From Brevibacterium sp. S22 (GTDB taxonomy: Bacteria > Actinomycetota > Actinomycetes > Actinomycetales > Brevibacteriaceae): a stretch of 64,000 nt of DNA. The position numbers and the translations under genes are program-made. The notes under the pieces were generated by a model that saw only the letters and a program-made list of their open reading frames with translations, made no database searches and was not told the origin of the DNA. This document shows positions 34,042-42,473 of the stretch, one piece after another. The first letter of the stretch is position 1. Each line of letters opens with the position of its first letter. The stretch spans positions 62,001 to 126,000 of the forward strand of contig NZ_RHFG01000006.1 in NCBI RefSeq assembly GCF_004745485.1, in the 5' to 3' direction.

Positions 34042-35142
34042 ATGACCAACGACTCCGCCGGAGGGACCCAGCCCGTCTCCCCCGACAGACGGACCATTCG
34101 CCGCTGGCAGCGCTACCTCGCCAACGAACGGCTCGAGGAACGTGTGTATCGCAACCTCGCCGAACGCCGCAGAGGCGAGGACCGCGAGATCCTGCTCAGC
34201 CTCGCCGCCGCGGAATCCCGCCATCAGGAGCATTGGATCACCCTCCTCGGCGAACATGCGCACAAGCGCCGCTCCGCCGATCTTCTCACCCGCTGCCTGG
34301 CCTTCCTCGGCGGAATGTTCGGCTCCGTGTTCGTCCTCGCCCTTGCCCAGCAGTCCGAGACGAGCTCGCCCTACGATGAGGACGAAGCCGCCTCGGCGGA
34401 GATGGCCGCCGACGAACGCATCCACGCCGAGGTGGTCCGCGCCCTGGCCGCCCGCTCCCGCGCCCGCCTGTCGGGAAACTTCCGTGCCGCCGTCTTCGGC
34501 GCCAACGACGGCCTGGTCTCGAACCTCGCCCTCGTCCTCGGTGTCGGTGCTGCAGGCGTGTCGAACACCGTCATCCTGCTCACCGGCGTCTCCGGCCTGC
34601 TGGCCGGCGCCCTGTCGATGGGAGCCGGTGAGTACATCTCGGTGCGCTCCCAGCGCGAACTGCTCGAAGCCTCCACCCCGGACCCCGAATCCCGGCACGC
34701 TCTGGCCGATCTCAACATCGATGCCAATGAGCTCGCCCTGGTCTTCCGCGCCCGCGGAATGGAGGCGCGCGAGGCTGAGGCCCGCGCCAACCGCACGATC
34801 GCGGCGGCGAAGAACAGACAGGCCCCGAGACTGCCGAACATCGATTCCGGAGTCGACCGTGACGAACTGGGCACCGGCATCGGCGCTGCCCTATCGAGCT
34901 TCTGCTTCTTCTCCTCCGGCGCGCTCATCCCGATCCTGCCCTATATCTTCGGCATGTCCGGGCTGGCCGCCGTATTCCTGTCCGCCGGCCTGGTCGGAAT
35001 CGCGCTGCTGATCACCGGCGGTGTCGTCGGCCTGCTCTCAGGCAAATCGCCCGGCCCCCGAGCCCTGCGTCAGCTCGGCATCGGCTTCGGCGCCGCCGCC
35101 GTGACCTACGCCCTCGGCCTGCTCTTCGGAGGTATCGCATGA
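34042..35142 (+). CDS. VIT1/CCC1-family transporter with N-terminal ferritin-like domain
   Basis: The 366-residue protein combines a rubrerythrin/ferritin-like helical domain (about residues 15-140; metal-type motifs AAAESRHQEHW and AADERIHAEVV) with a VIT1-type membrane part. The membrane part opens with the signature FGANDGLVSNLALVLGVG and includes GALSMGAGEYISVRSQ and three terminal helices. VIT1 proteins move Fe2+ or Mn2+ out of the cytosol, and the fused ferritin-like domain probably delivers or senses the metal. ATG 34042, or GTG 34039 just before it, follows TAGACT without a Shine-Dalgarno. The stop overlaps the pabC-like start by 4 bases. Confidence 0.87.
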   Translation: MTNDSAGGTQPVSPDRRTIRRWQRYLANERLEERVYRNLAERRRGEDREILLSLAAAESRHQEHWITLLGEHAHKRRSADLLTRCLAFLGGMFGSVFVLALAQQSETSSPYDEDEAASAEMAADERIHAEVVRALAARSRARLSGNFRAAVFGANDGLVSNLALVLGVGAAGVSNTVILLTGVSGLLAGALSMGAGEYISVRSQRELLEASTPDPESRHALADLNIDANELALVFRARGMEAREAEARANRTIAAAKNRQAPRLPNIDSGVDRDELGTGIGAALSSFCFFSSGALIPILPYIFGMSGLAAVFLSAGLVGIALLITGGVVGLLSGKSPGPRALRQLGIGFGAAAVTYALGLLFGGIA

Positions 35143-36026
35143 CCGATCTGCTCATCCTCGTCGACCCGACCGCGGGCACGTTCGAGTTCACCGATCTCAG
35201 TGCCGCCCAACTGCCGGTCACCGATCTCTCCGCTCATCGTGGTGACGGGATCTTCGAAACCGTGCTGGTGAGCATGGGGGCGCACGGCGCCACCGTGGTG
35301 TCGAGACAACGGCACTTCACCCGGTTCCGTGCTTCCGCTTCGGCGCTGGATCTGCCCGATCCCGACCAGGGGCTGTGGGATCGGGTCATCGATTCCCTCA
35401 TCGCCGAGGTGGCCGCCGCCGATCCCGAGACCGTCGAGTTCGGGATCCGCTACGCCCTCTCCCGTGGGGAGCAGAGTGGACACGGCGGGTTCCGCGCCCG
35501 GGGGTGGGCGTTCCCCGTGCCAGTGGACGACCACATCCACAGCGCCCGTGAGCAGGGCGTCACCGCCGTCAGCCTCGACCGCGGATTCGATGCCTATATC
35601 GGCAGCAAGGCTCCGTGGCTGCTCATCGGCGCGAAGACTCTGTCCTATGCGGTCAATCAGGCCGCCGGACGCTACGCCGGTCAGCGCGGAGCCGACGAGG
35701 CGCTGTTCGTCTCGCACGACGGCATCGTCCTCGAGGGGCCGACCGCAAATCTCATCATCCGCCGAGGCGACCGCCTCCTCACCCCGAATCCGGACGCGGG
35801 TCTGCTGTCGGGAACGACGCAGCGCCTGATCTTCGATCATGCCGAGAATTTGGGGCTGCGGGCCGAATATGCCGATCTTCGCCTCGAAGACGTCAAGATG
35901 GCGGATGGGGCCTGGTTCGTCTCGTCGATGCGCAGCGCAGTCGCACTGCGCGAACTCGACGGGAACGCGATATCTGTTGATCAGAGGCTGACCGAACGGC
36001 TCCAGGAGATCATCCGCGGTCGGTGA
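35139..36026 (+). CDS. pabC: Aminodeoxychorismate lyase / class IV PLP enzyme
   Basis: The 295-residue fold-type IV PLP enzyme shows RGDGIFETVLV near the N-terminus and the Schiff-base lysine in LIGAKTLSYAVN. Cofactor-contact segments are DEALFVSHDGIVLEGPTANL (split by function) and GLLSGTTQRLIF. These fit the PabC/branched-chain aminotransferase group. PabC releases p-aminobenzoate from aminodeoxychorismate in folate synthesis. D-amino acid aminotransferase activity is an alternative that sequence alone cannot exclude. The start ATG 35139 overlaps the VIT1-like stop by 4 bases. No pabAB lies in the window. Confidence 0.82.
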   Translation: MTDLLILVDPTAGTFEFTDLSAAQLPVTDLSAHRGDGIFETVLVSMGAHGATVVSRQRHFTRFRASASALDLPDPDQGLWDRVIDSLIAEVAAADPETVEFGIRYALSRGEQSGHGGFRARGWAFPVPVDDHIHSAREQGVTAVSLDRGFDAYIGSKAPWLLIGAKTLSYAVNQAAGRYAGQRGADEALFVSHDGIVLEGPTANLIIRRGDRLLTPNPDAGLLSGTTQRLIFDHAENLGLRAEYADLRLEDVKMADGAWFVSSMRSAVALRELDGNAISVDQRLTERLQEIIRGR

Positions 36027-36106
36027 CCAGCCGGCAAGGCTGTGGCTGTGTCCGCACAGGCTCAGCTGCCCGCAGCCGGTCTGTGGGGATGCGCCGCCCC
36101 GAGAAC

Positions 36107-36307
36107 TCAGGCTCGGGGCAGGGCGCCGGCGGGTTTCGCCGAGGGGAGAGTGAAGGCGAGAACGAGCCCGAGGATGCAGGCGGCGCAGCTGATCAGCCAC
36201 ACCGGCCAGAAGACGCCGGACATTCCCGGCAGCAGCGCAAGCAGGAATCCGAGGGCGCCACAGACGAACAGTCCGGTGACGACACGCGTCTTCCACTTCC
36301 TCAGCAT
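36107..36307 (-). CDS. Small two-helix membrane protein
   Basis: The 66-residue product has a basic N-terminus (MLRKWKTRVV) and two hydrophobic helices (about residues 10-29 and 31-55) joined by a short loop. It ends in a brief polar tail. The composition is that of a real membrane protein rather than a shadow frame. ATG 36307 is preceded by a GAAAGGCAC purine run about 4-8 bases upstream. It is convergent with the pabC gene. Function unknown. Confidence 0.6.
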   Translation of the reverse strand: MLRKWKTRVVTGLFVCGALGFLLALLPGMSGVFWPVWLISCAACILGLVLAFTLPSAKPAGALPRA

Positions 36308-36550
36308 CGTGTGCCTTTCTCTTCACGTTCGGACTCGGACCTTCCCTTGCCCGGCCGAAGCGCAGTCTCACGCTATCGCCGTCCTTCTGCCCGGCACATC
36401 CCCCAAAAGTATGAAATGAGCGAACTTTCTTCAGCCTCGTTCAACAGCGGGTGGCCTCGTGGGCAAGGACCTGCGTTAGTGTTGTGACGGAATACGTTCC
36501 AGCGGCTCTAGAGAGCCCTGGGACCCGAGGTTCAAGGAAAGGACACGAGC

Positions 36551-36850
36551 ATGGGAAAGCTCGCTTGGCAGATCATCGGCGTGGGAGCGCCCATCGCAGC
36601 CGCGTTCGTCGCTCGCAAGACCCTGACCTTCGCGTGGGAGAAGTCGACGAAGCGCCCGGCGCCGTCGAACCCCGTCGATGACGAGATCTCGATGTCCGAG
36701 GCTCTGGCCTGGACGATCGTCTCCGGTGTCGGTGTGGCCGTGGCTCAGCTCGTCGTGCAGCGCATCGCCGCGAACACTGTGCGCAACAACTTCGGCGATG
36801 AGGCCCTGCCGAAGAAGTTCCGCAAGCAGGTCGACGAGGTCACCGACTGA
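36551..36850 (+). CDS. DUF4235 membrane protein
   Basis: This 99-residue protein fits DUF4235. The head GKLAWQIIGVGAPIAAAFVARK has a first hydrophobic helix, and WEKSTKRPAPSNPVDDEISM follows. A second helix contains ALAWTIVSGVGVAVAQLVVQR, and a basic tail closes it. The role of the family is unknown; members are common and constitutive in Actinobacteria. ATG 36551 has AAGGAAAGGAC about 7 bases upstream. A strong bidirectional terminator (36873-36904) follows. Confidence 0.8.
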   Translation: MGKLAWQIIGVGAPIAAAFVARKTLTFAWEKSTKRPAPSNPVDDEISMSEALAWTIVSGVGVAVAQLVVQRIAANTVRNNFGDEALPKKFRKQVDEVTD

Positions 36851-36872
36851 ACCTCTGACCTCCGCGAATGAA

Positions 36873-36904
36873 ATGACCCGCGAAGCTCATGCTTCGCGGG
36901 TCAT
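36873..36904. terminator. Bidirectional terminator
   Basis: A perfect 14-bp stem (ATGACCCGCGAAGC with its complement) and a TCAT tetraloop sit between convergent stops at 36850 and 36928. T-rich sequence follows on the plus strand and A-rich sequence precedes, so it can serve both genes. Confidence 0.85.
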
Positions 36905-36927
36905 CTGTGTCTTCGCAGCGCTGCCGG

Positions 36928-37788
36928 TCAGCCGGTGACGCGGTCGAGGATCTCCGCGAGGACGACGGCGTCGATCTGTCCCGGGGCCGAACCCTGACCG
37001 ATCTGGGCGAATGTGGCGCAGCTGCCGAAGTCGGCACCCATGATCCGGCTCGTCCGGCCCGATGGCCCCATCGAGATCCCGATAACCGGAATCTCCGACG
37101 AGGCGTCCGCCGCGGCCGTCGCCTCCAGGAGGCGGAGAACATCGGACGGCGCCTGCGGCATCATCGCCACTTTGGCCACGTCCGCGCCGGCTTCGCTCAT
37201 CGCAGCGAACGTCGCGAGCAGACGTCCGACAGAGTCCGTGGCCTCGAAGTTGTGGTGTGAAGCGACGACGGGGACGCCCGCTTCCCGCGCCGAGGCGATG
37301 AGGGAGCGGGACTCCGACCGGTCGATCTCGACGTCGACGGCGACGGTAGCGCCCGACGCGCCGGTCTCGACGTCAGCCTCGGTGCCGTCGACGGCATCGG
37401 ATCCGGTCGCTTCCGCGACCTCGATGTCAGCGACTCCGGCGATCAGCGCGCGCACCGCCTCGGCGTAGTCGTCTTCCGTGATCTCCACCTGCCCGCCTTC
37501 GAATCCGGTGCGCACGGTCAGCAGGATCGGCAGCCCTGGCCTCAGCGCATGGGGAAGCAGACGCAGGGCCGCCTCGGCGCGGGTGAGCGCAGAGCCCGGA
37601 AAGGCGGCGAACAGCGGATCGATGCGCCATTCGATGGCATCAACGATCCCCGTCGCAGCGGCTGCGGTGGACTCGGCGGTGAGCTCCTCGGTGTCGATGG
37701 CCTGTGTCGGCACGATGACGGCCGGCCGTCCTGGATTGCGTACGGCTGGCGATCCTGCGGCAGGATTGAGGAACGGCAATGGTTTCAT
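36928..37788 (-). CDS. aroD: Type I 3-dehydroquinate dehydratase
   Basis: The 286-residue type I enzyme dehydrates 3-dehydroquinate to 3-dehydroshikimate in the shikimate pathway. Expected residues are visible: Glu53/Arg55 (IEWR), Arg93 (TVRT), His178/179 (ASHHNFEAT), Schiff-base Lys206 (AKVAMMP), Arg245 (GPSGRTSR) and Ser267/Gln271. About 20 hydrophilic residues (131-152) are inserted between IEVAEAT and VDVEID, making it longer than the usual ~250. ATG 37788 has no Shine-Dalgarno and sits 6 bases after TACGCT, a leaderless-type start. It is divergent from the hydrolase at 37835. Confidence 0.88.
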   Translation of the reverse strand: MKPLPFLNPAAGSPAVRNPGRPAVIVPTQAIDTEELTAESTAAAATGIVDAIEWRIDPLFAAFPGSALTRAEAALRLLPHALRPGLPILLTVRTGFEGGQVEITEDDYAEAVRALIAGVADIEVAEATGSDAVDGTEADVETGASGATVAVDVEIDRSESRSLIASAREAGVPVVASHHNFEATDSVGRLLATFAAMSEAGADVAKVAMMPQAPSDVLRLLEATAAADASSEIPVIGISMGPSGRTSRIMGADFGSCATFAQIGQGSAPGQIDAVVLAEILDRVTG

Positions 37789-37834
37789 GGGTCAAGCGTA
37801 GGCGGTGACGCGGCGCGCGGACAGGAGGACACGG

Positions 37835-38638
37835 GTGGAGACGATGCAGGTGGTCAGGATCAGCGCACGCGATGGCTTCCCGCTCGAGGTCCAGGTCAGC
37901 GGGCCGGAAGACGCTCCAGCACTGCTCCTGCTGCAGGGCCAGTCGAACTCTCATGAGTGGTGGGACGATCTGCGCGGGGACTTCGCATCGGACTTCCGCA
38001 CGATCACTTTCGACTATCGCGGAACGGGCAGCAGCCGCGGCGAGCTCGGCGAACTGTCGACGGCGAGTTTCGCCGACGATGCCGCGGATGTGCTCGACCA
38101 CCTCGGTGTGGATCGCGCCGCGGTCTACGGCACCTCCATGGGTGGGCGCATCACGCAGATGCTGGCGCTCAATCACCCCGAGCGGGTGAGCGCGATTGTC
38201 CTCGGATGCACGTCTCCGGGCGGGCCGAATGCAGTCAAGCGCCCGCGCGAGGTCGGTCAGAACCTGGCCAAGCTGCGCGGCGAGGAGCACACTCAGTACC
38301 TCTTCGACCTCTTCTACACCCCTGCATGGACGGTGTCAGCCGAGTACAGCAAGATGCTCGGCGATGACACGATGACGGCGGCCGAGTCATCCGCCCATCT
38401 GCGCATGAGTGCCAATCACAATGCGTGGGACCGGCTTCTTGAGATCAAAGCGCCGACCTTGATCATGCACGGCGATGCGGACCGGATGAATCCGGTCGGA
38501 AATTCCCGCATCCTCCACGATCGCATCCCCGGTTCTCAGCTGCTCATCCTGCCGGAGGGCCGGCACGGATTCTTCGAAGAGTTCGCCGAGGTGGTCATTC
38601 CGGCCGTGATCCGCTTCCTCGACGAATCGCTCGGCTGA
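37835..38638 (+). CDS. Alpha/beta hydrolase
   Basis: The 267-residue alpha/beta hydrolase has the oxyanion region LLLQGQSNSHEWW, nucleophile Ser in YGTSMGGRI, acidic residue in MHGDADRMNPV and His in EGRHGFFEE. A small lid covers about residues 135-190. It resembles AHB-fold esterases and thioesterases; the substrate is unknown. GTG 37835 is chosen because AGGAGG (37823-37828) is 6 bases upstream. ATG 37844 would be 15 bases away and ATG 37805 precedes the site. It is divergent from aroD. Confidence 0.82.
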   Translation: METMQVVRISARDGFPLEVQVSGPEDAPALLLLQGQSNSHEWWDDLRGDFASDFRTITFDYRGTGSSRGELGELSTASFADDAADVLDHLGVDRAAVYGTSMGGRITQMLALNHPERVSAIVLGCTSPGGPNAVKRPREVGQNLAKLRGEEHTQYLFDLFYTPAWTVSAEYSKMLGDDTMTAAESSAHLRMSANHNAWDRLLEIKAPTLIMHGDADRMNPVGNSRILHDRIPGSQLLILPEGRHGFFEEFAEVVIPAVIRFLDESLG

Positions 38639-38977
38639 GACGCTGAGGACAAGGACTCCTCCTGCATCAAAATCCCATATCCGGTAGCAAACCCATTAAC
38701 GCCATATCTACATGACCCAACTGATGATTATAACAATCAAGTAACGTAAGAATACTTGTTTTCCCAGGTCAGAGCACCAGTCAAGAGTGCCACACCGGAT
38801 ACTCGGGATAAAATCTCTACCGAAGTTCCTGAATAAAACTACAATGGTGTCTCAGATATCCGTGTGCGGTGAGGCCTGCTCGCAATCGAACCATTGGGAT
38901 CTGTGACCACCGACCCGTGCAGACGGGGGCGGGACCTCTCGTTCTTGCGGAGTGCCAAGAATGCAAGGAGGAAGCAC
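38639..38977. promoter_or_regulatory. 339-base AT-rich leader of the osmolyte importer operon
   Basis: No gene is seen. Between about 38665 and 38850 the DNA is much richer in A/T than elsewhere in the window. Candidate -10 hexamers are TAAAAT (38809-38814) and TACAAT (38840-38845). Such a long AT-rich leader in front of a compatible-solute importer suggests complex osmotic control. No specific operator was identified. Confidence 0.5.
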
Positions 38978-40399
38978 ATGAGCGTTGTCGTCAAGGCATC
39001 GCATGTCTACAAGGTCTTCGGCAAGCGGCCGAATGAAGTCATCAAACGCCTCGAAGAGGGCGCCGATCGCAAGGATCTCACCAAGTTGGGAACCGCTGCC
39101 GTGATCGATGCGAGCTTTGAGGTCGAAGAGGGCGAGATCTTCGTCGTCATGGGCCTGTCCGGCTCTGGAAAATCGACGCTGATCCGCACGCTCAACGGAC
39201 TCTGGGCTCCGACGGCCGGCTCGGTCGAAGTGCTCGGCACCGACATCTCGAAGGCCGATGCATCAACGCTGCGGAAGGTTCGCGGCAAGCACGTGTCAAT
39301 GGTGTTCCAGCACTTTGCTCTGCTGCCGCACCGCACGGTGCGCGAAAACGCTGCCTATTCCCTCGAGATCCAGGGCGTTCCGAAGAACGAACGCGCCGAT
39401 AAAGCAGAGGAATGGCTCAAGACCGTGGGACTCGACGGCTGGGGCGACAAGTACCCGCAGCAGCTCTCGGGCGGTATGCAGCAGCGTGTCGGGCTGGCCC
39501 GTGCGCTTGCGGCAGAAACTGACATCCTGCTCATGGATGAAGCCTTCTCCGCCCTCGACCCGCTGATCCGTCGCGAGATGCAGGAACAGCTCGTCGAGCT
39601 CCAGTCGAAGCTGAACAAGACCATCATCTTCATCACCCACGATCTCAATGAGGCGATGTTCCTCGGCGACCGCATCGCAGTGATGCGCGATGGCCGCATC
39701 GTTCAGATCGGCACCTCCGAGGAGATCCTCACGCAGCCGGCCGATGACTATATCGCTGAGTTCGTCCAGGATGTCGACCGCACCCGCGTCCTCACGGCAT
39801 CATCGATCATGCGTGAGACCAATGCCACGATCAGCATCGAGGCCGGCCCGCGACTGGCGATGCGCACTCTCGAGGACAGCAACTCTTCGGGCCTGCTCGT
39901 CCTCGACGAGAACCGCACCGTCGTCGGCATGGTCAGCGACCGCAATGTGGTCAAGGCCGCCCGCGAAGGTCAGCACACGATCGCCGACATCGTGGAGAAG
40001 ACAGACCTGTTCACAGTGCGCCCCGAGACCCCGATCTCCGAACTCTTCGCACCGAGCTCGACGGCCAAGGTGCCGTTGACCGTCGTTGACGACAATCAGC
40101 GCCTGCTCGGCATCGTGCCCCGAGTGGCACTGCTCAATTCAATGGCCGATCCGGGGCCCGCGACAGGCGAGATCCCGCCAGTCAGAGAGGAGTCCGAGCC
40201 CGTGGTCGTCTCACCCGGTGCGGCTGAGGCCGACAGCGAGAACGGTGCCGCCTTCACGGAGGAGCAGGTGGCCCCGACGGAAGTCGCTGCGGCGACCAAC
40301 GGTGCGAGCGCTGACGCGACTGCCGCTGAAGACGGATTCGGAGAGGACACCGGATCGCCTGTCCGAGGCGCCGATGACGTTGAAGGAGGTAAGCACTGA
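38978..40399 (+). CDS. proV: Glycine betaine/proline-type ABC importer ATPase with CBS domains
   Basis: This 473-residue ATP-binding subunit is of the ProV/OpuA type. The extended N-terminus FGKRPNEVIKRLEEGADR is characteristic. The Walker A motif is GLSGSGKST (59-67), the signature LSGGMQQRVGLARAL and the Walker B ILLMDEAFSALDP. Two CBS motifs follow (ITHDLNEAM region onward, TASSIMRETNA to LLGIVPRVALL), which in OpuA sense ionic strength. The last ~75 residues are an acidic, Ala/Glu-rich tail. It energises uptake of betaine-like osmolytes. ATG 38978 has AAGGAGG six bases upstream. The stop overlaps the permease start by one base. Confidence 0.93.
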   Translation: MSVVVKASHVYKVFGKRPNEVIKRLEEGADRKDLTKLGTAAVIDASFEVEEGEIFVVMGLSGSGKSTLIRTLNGLWAPTAGSVEVLGTDISKADASTLRKVRGKHVSMVFQHFALLPHRTVRENAAYSLEIQGVPKNERADKAEEWLKTVGLDGWGDKYPQQLSGGMQQRVGLARALAAETDILLMDEAFSALDPLIRREMQEQLVELQSKLNKTIIFITHDLNEAMFLGDRIAVMRDGRIVQIGTSEEILTQPADDYIAEFVQDVDRTRVLTASSIMRETNATISIEAGPRLAMRTLEDSNSSGLLVLDENRTVVGMVSDRNVVKAAREGQHTIADIVEKTDLFTVRPETPISELFAPSSTAKVPLTVVDDNQRLLGIVPRVALLNSMADPGPATGEIPPVREESEPVVVSPGAAEADSENGAAFTEEQVAPTEVAAATNGASADATAAEDGFGEDTGSPVRGADDVEGGKH

Positions 40400-41265
40400 T
40401 GGACTTCATGAATCCGCGTCTGCCGCTCGGTGATTGGGTCAATGACTTCCTCACCTGGTTCACTTCGGCCTTCCAGTGGCTGCTCGACTTCATCAACCTC
40501 GTCCTGGGCGGTCTCTACGACGTCCTCTACCTGGTCTTCTCGTCGCCGATCTACCTCGTCATGATCGTCATCTTGGCCGCGATCGCCTTCTTTGCCGCCG
40601 GCTGGAAGGTCGCAGTATTCACTCTCATCGGGTTCTACTTCGTGCGAGCTCTCGACCAGTGGGACAACACGATGTCGACACTGGCCCTGGTCCTCGTCGC
40701 CGTCATCGTCGCGCTGATCATCGCCATTCCGCTCGGAATCCTCGCCGCCAAGGTGAGTTGGGTGTCGACGGTCGTCAAGCCGATCCTCGACTTCATGCAG
40801 TCGATGCCTGCTCTGGCATACCTGGTGCCTGCGATCCTCATGTTCGGCATCGGTCAGACTCCCGGTGCGATCGCGACGATCATCTTCGCTCTGCCCCCCG
40901 GCGTGCGACTGACTGAGCTCGCCATCCGCCAGGTGAACACCGAGGTCGTCGAGGCCGGCCAAGCCTTCGGCGCCAGCTCCGGACACATCCTGTCGAAGAT
41001 CCAGATCCCCCTGGCCATGCCGACCATCATGGCGGGCATCAACCAGGTCATCATGCTTGCGCTGTCGATGGTCGTCCTCGCAGGTATGGTCGGTGCCGGC
41101 GGACTCGGTGGTGCCGTCGTCGGCGGCATCAGCTCCCTCGATGTCCCCCTGGCTGTTGAGGCCGGCCTGGCCGTCGTCGTGGTAGCGATCTTCCTTGACC
41201 GAGTCACAGCTGCTCTGGGCAAGAAGACGCCGATCGAACGGGCCCACAAGGCCGCAGCCGCCTGA
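40399..41265 (+). CDS. proW: Glycine betaine/proline-type ABC permease
   Basis: The 288-residue permease has several membrane helices. The binding-protein-dependent transport motif lies around EAGQAFGASSGHILSKIQIP and the ATPase-facing EAA loop; TEVVEAGQAFG is typical of ProW/OpuAB. An amphipathic start (LGDWVNDFLTWFTSAF) precedes helix 1. ATG 40399 overlaps the ATPase stop by one base and has AAGGAGGT (40383-40390) upstream. It is the only permease, followed by four substrate-binding protein genes. Confidence 0.93.
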   Translation: MDFMNPRLPLGDWVNDFLTWFTSAFQWLLDFINLVLGGLYDVLYLVFSSPIYLVMIVILAAIAFFAAGWKVAVFTLIGFYFVRALDQWDNTMSTLALVLVAVIVALIIAIPLGILAAKVSWVSTVVKPILDFMQSMPALAYLVPAILMFGIGQTPGAIATIIFALPPGVRLTELAIRQVNTEVVEAGQAFGASSGHILSKIQIPLAMPTIMAGINQVIMLALSMVVLAGMVGAGGLGGAVVGGISSLDVPLAVEAGLAVVVVAIFLDRVTAALGKKTPIERAHKAAAA

Positions 41266-41303
41266 TCCGAAACCTAACCATCCGAGTACCAAAGGAGAGT
41301 CAG

Positions 41304-42302
41304 ATGAAAAAGACAACCTTGACCAAGCTGGGAGGCATCCTCGCAGCCAGTGCGCTGGCCCTTTCGGCTTGTGGAGCGTCGAACTCCGGCGGCGGTTCTG
41401 CCGGTGGCGACGAAGACGCGAGCGCTGGAGGCAAGGACTGGTCTTCATGCAAGCCCGGTGAAGGCTCGGAGGACGTCGCCGACACCGAGGACGACGAGAA
41501 GAAGGTCTCTCTCGGCATCTTCAACGGCTGGGACGAGTCCTACGCCACCGTCTACCTCATCAAGAATGTCCTCGAAGAGGACGGCTACGAGGTCGAAACC
41601 AAGGAACTCGACGCCGGACCGATGTTCACCGGTGTGGCCAAGGGAGATATCGACTTCTTCACCGACGGTTGGCTGCCGCTGACCCACGAGAGCTACATCG
41701 AGCAGTACGGTGACCAGCTCGTCGATCACGGCTGCTGGTACGACAATGCGAAGCTGACCATCGCCGTCAACGAGGATTCACCGGCCAAGACCATCGGCGA
41801 CCTCAAGGACATGGGCGACGAGTACAACAACACGCTGTACGGAATCGACGCAGGCGCTGGTCTGACGAAGACGACGAAGGAAAAGGCGATCCCCGACTAC
41901 GAGCTCGACAACCTCGAGTTCAAGATCTCCTCGACCCCAGCGATGCTCGCTCAGCTGCAGAAGTCGACTGATGCAGATGAGAATGTTGCAGTGACGCTGT
42001 GGCGCCCGCACTGGGCCTACGATGCCTTCCCGGTCCGCGACCTTGAGGACCCGAAGGGTGCAATGGGCGAGGCCGAGCGCATCTTCAGCTTCTCCGGCAA
42101 GGACGCAGCTGAAGAGCACCCCTACGTCTCCCAGCTGCTGCAGAACCTCGTCCTCGACGACGATCACCTCGCCAGCCTGGAAAACCTCATGTTCTCCGAC
42201 GATAACTACGGCGGCGATGACCATGAGAAGGCCGTCGCCGAATGGCTGGAGGACAACCCGGACTTCGTCGACCAGTGGAAGAAGGGCGAACTCGCCGAGT
42301 AG
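41304..42302 (+). CDS. proX: Osmolyte-binding lipoprotein, copy 1 of 4
   Basis: This 332-residue OpuAC/ProX-type substrate-binding protein has a signal peptide with lipobox LSAC (Cys23). Likely ligand-contacting aromatics are Trp76 (FNGWDE), Trp123 (TDGWLPLTH), Trp145 (GCWYDN) and Trp233/237 (LWRPHWAYDAF). It should capture betaine-like solutes outside the membrane for the ProVW importer. ATG 41304 has AAAGGAG about 7-8 bases upstream and starts 38 bases after the permease. Downstream is a hairpin (42377-42418). Copies 2-4 follow in tandem, with the same SACGASNS lipobox region. Confidence 0.92.
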   Translation: MKKTTLTKLGGILAASALALSACGASNSGGGSAGGDEDASAGGKDWSSCKPGEGSEDVADTEDDEKKVSLGIFNGWDESYATVYLIKNVLEEDGYEVETKELDAGPMFTGVAKGDIDFFTDGWLPLTHESYIEQYGDQLVDHGCWYDNAKLTIAVNEDSPAKTIGDLKDMGDEYNNTLYGIDAGAGLTKTTKEKAIPDYELDNLEFKISSTPAMLAQLQKSTDADENVAVTLWRPHWAYDAFPVRDLEDPKGAMGEAERIFSFSGKDAAEEHPYVSQLLQNLVLDDDHLASLENLMFSDDNYGGDDHEKAVAEWLEDNPDFVDQWKKGELAE

Positions 42303-42376
42303 TCCGCTGACGCATAACACCAGCCGCCAGAGATCGCTCGCCACTGAGTGAAATCGCAATAGCGGCCGGACACGGA

Positions 42377-42418
42377 CGGGGCAGGTTCACAAGCTCATGA
42401 GTTTGCGATCCTGCCCCG
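42377..42418 (+). terminator. Hairpin after the first binding-protein gene
   Basis: CGGGGCAGG (42377-42385) pairs with CCTGCCCCG (42410-42418), and a partly paired inner stem extends it. It lies 75 bases after the stop and may attenuate readthrough into copy 2. Confidence 0.6.
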
Positions 42419-42473
42419 CTTCCATGCGACGACAGCGCGAGAAATACGATCACATCTGAATAGAGGAAACATC

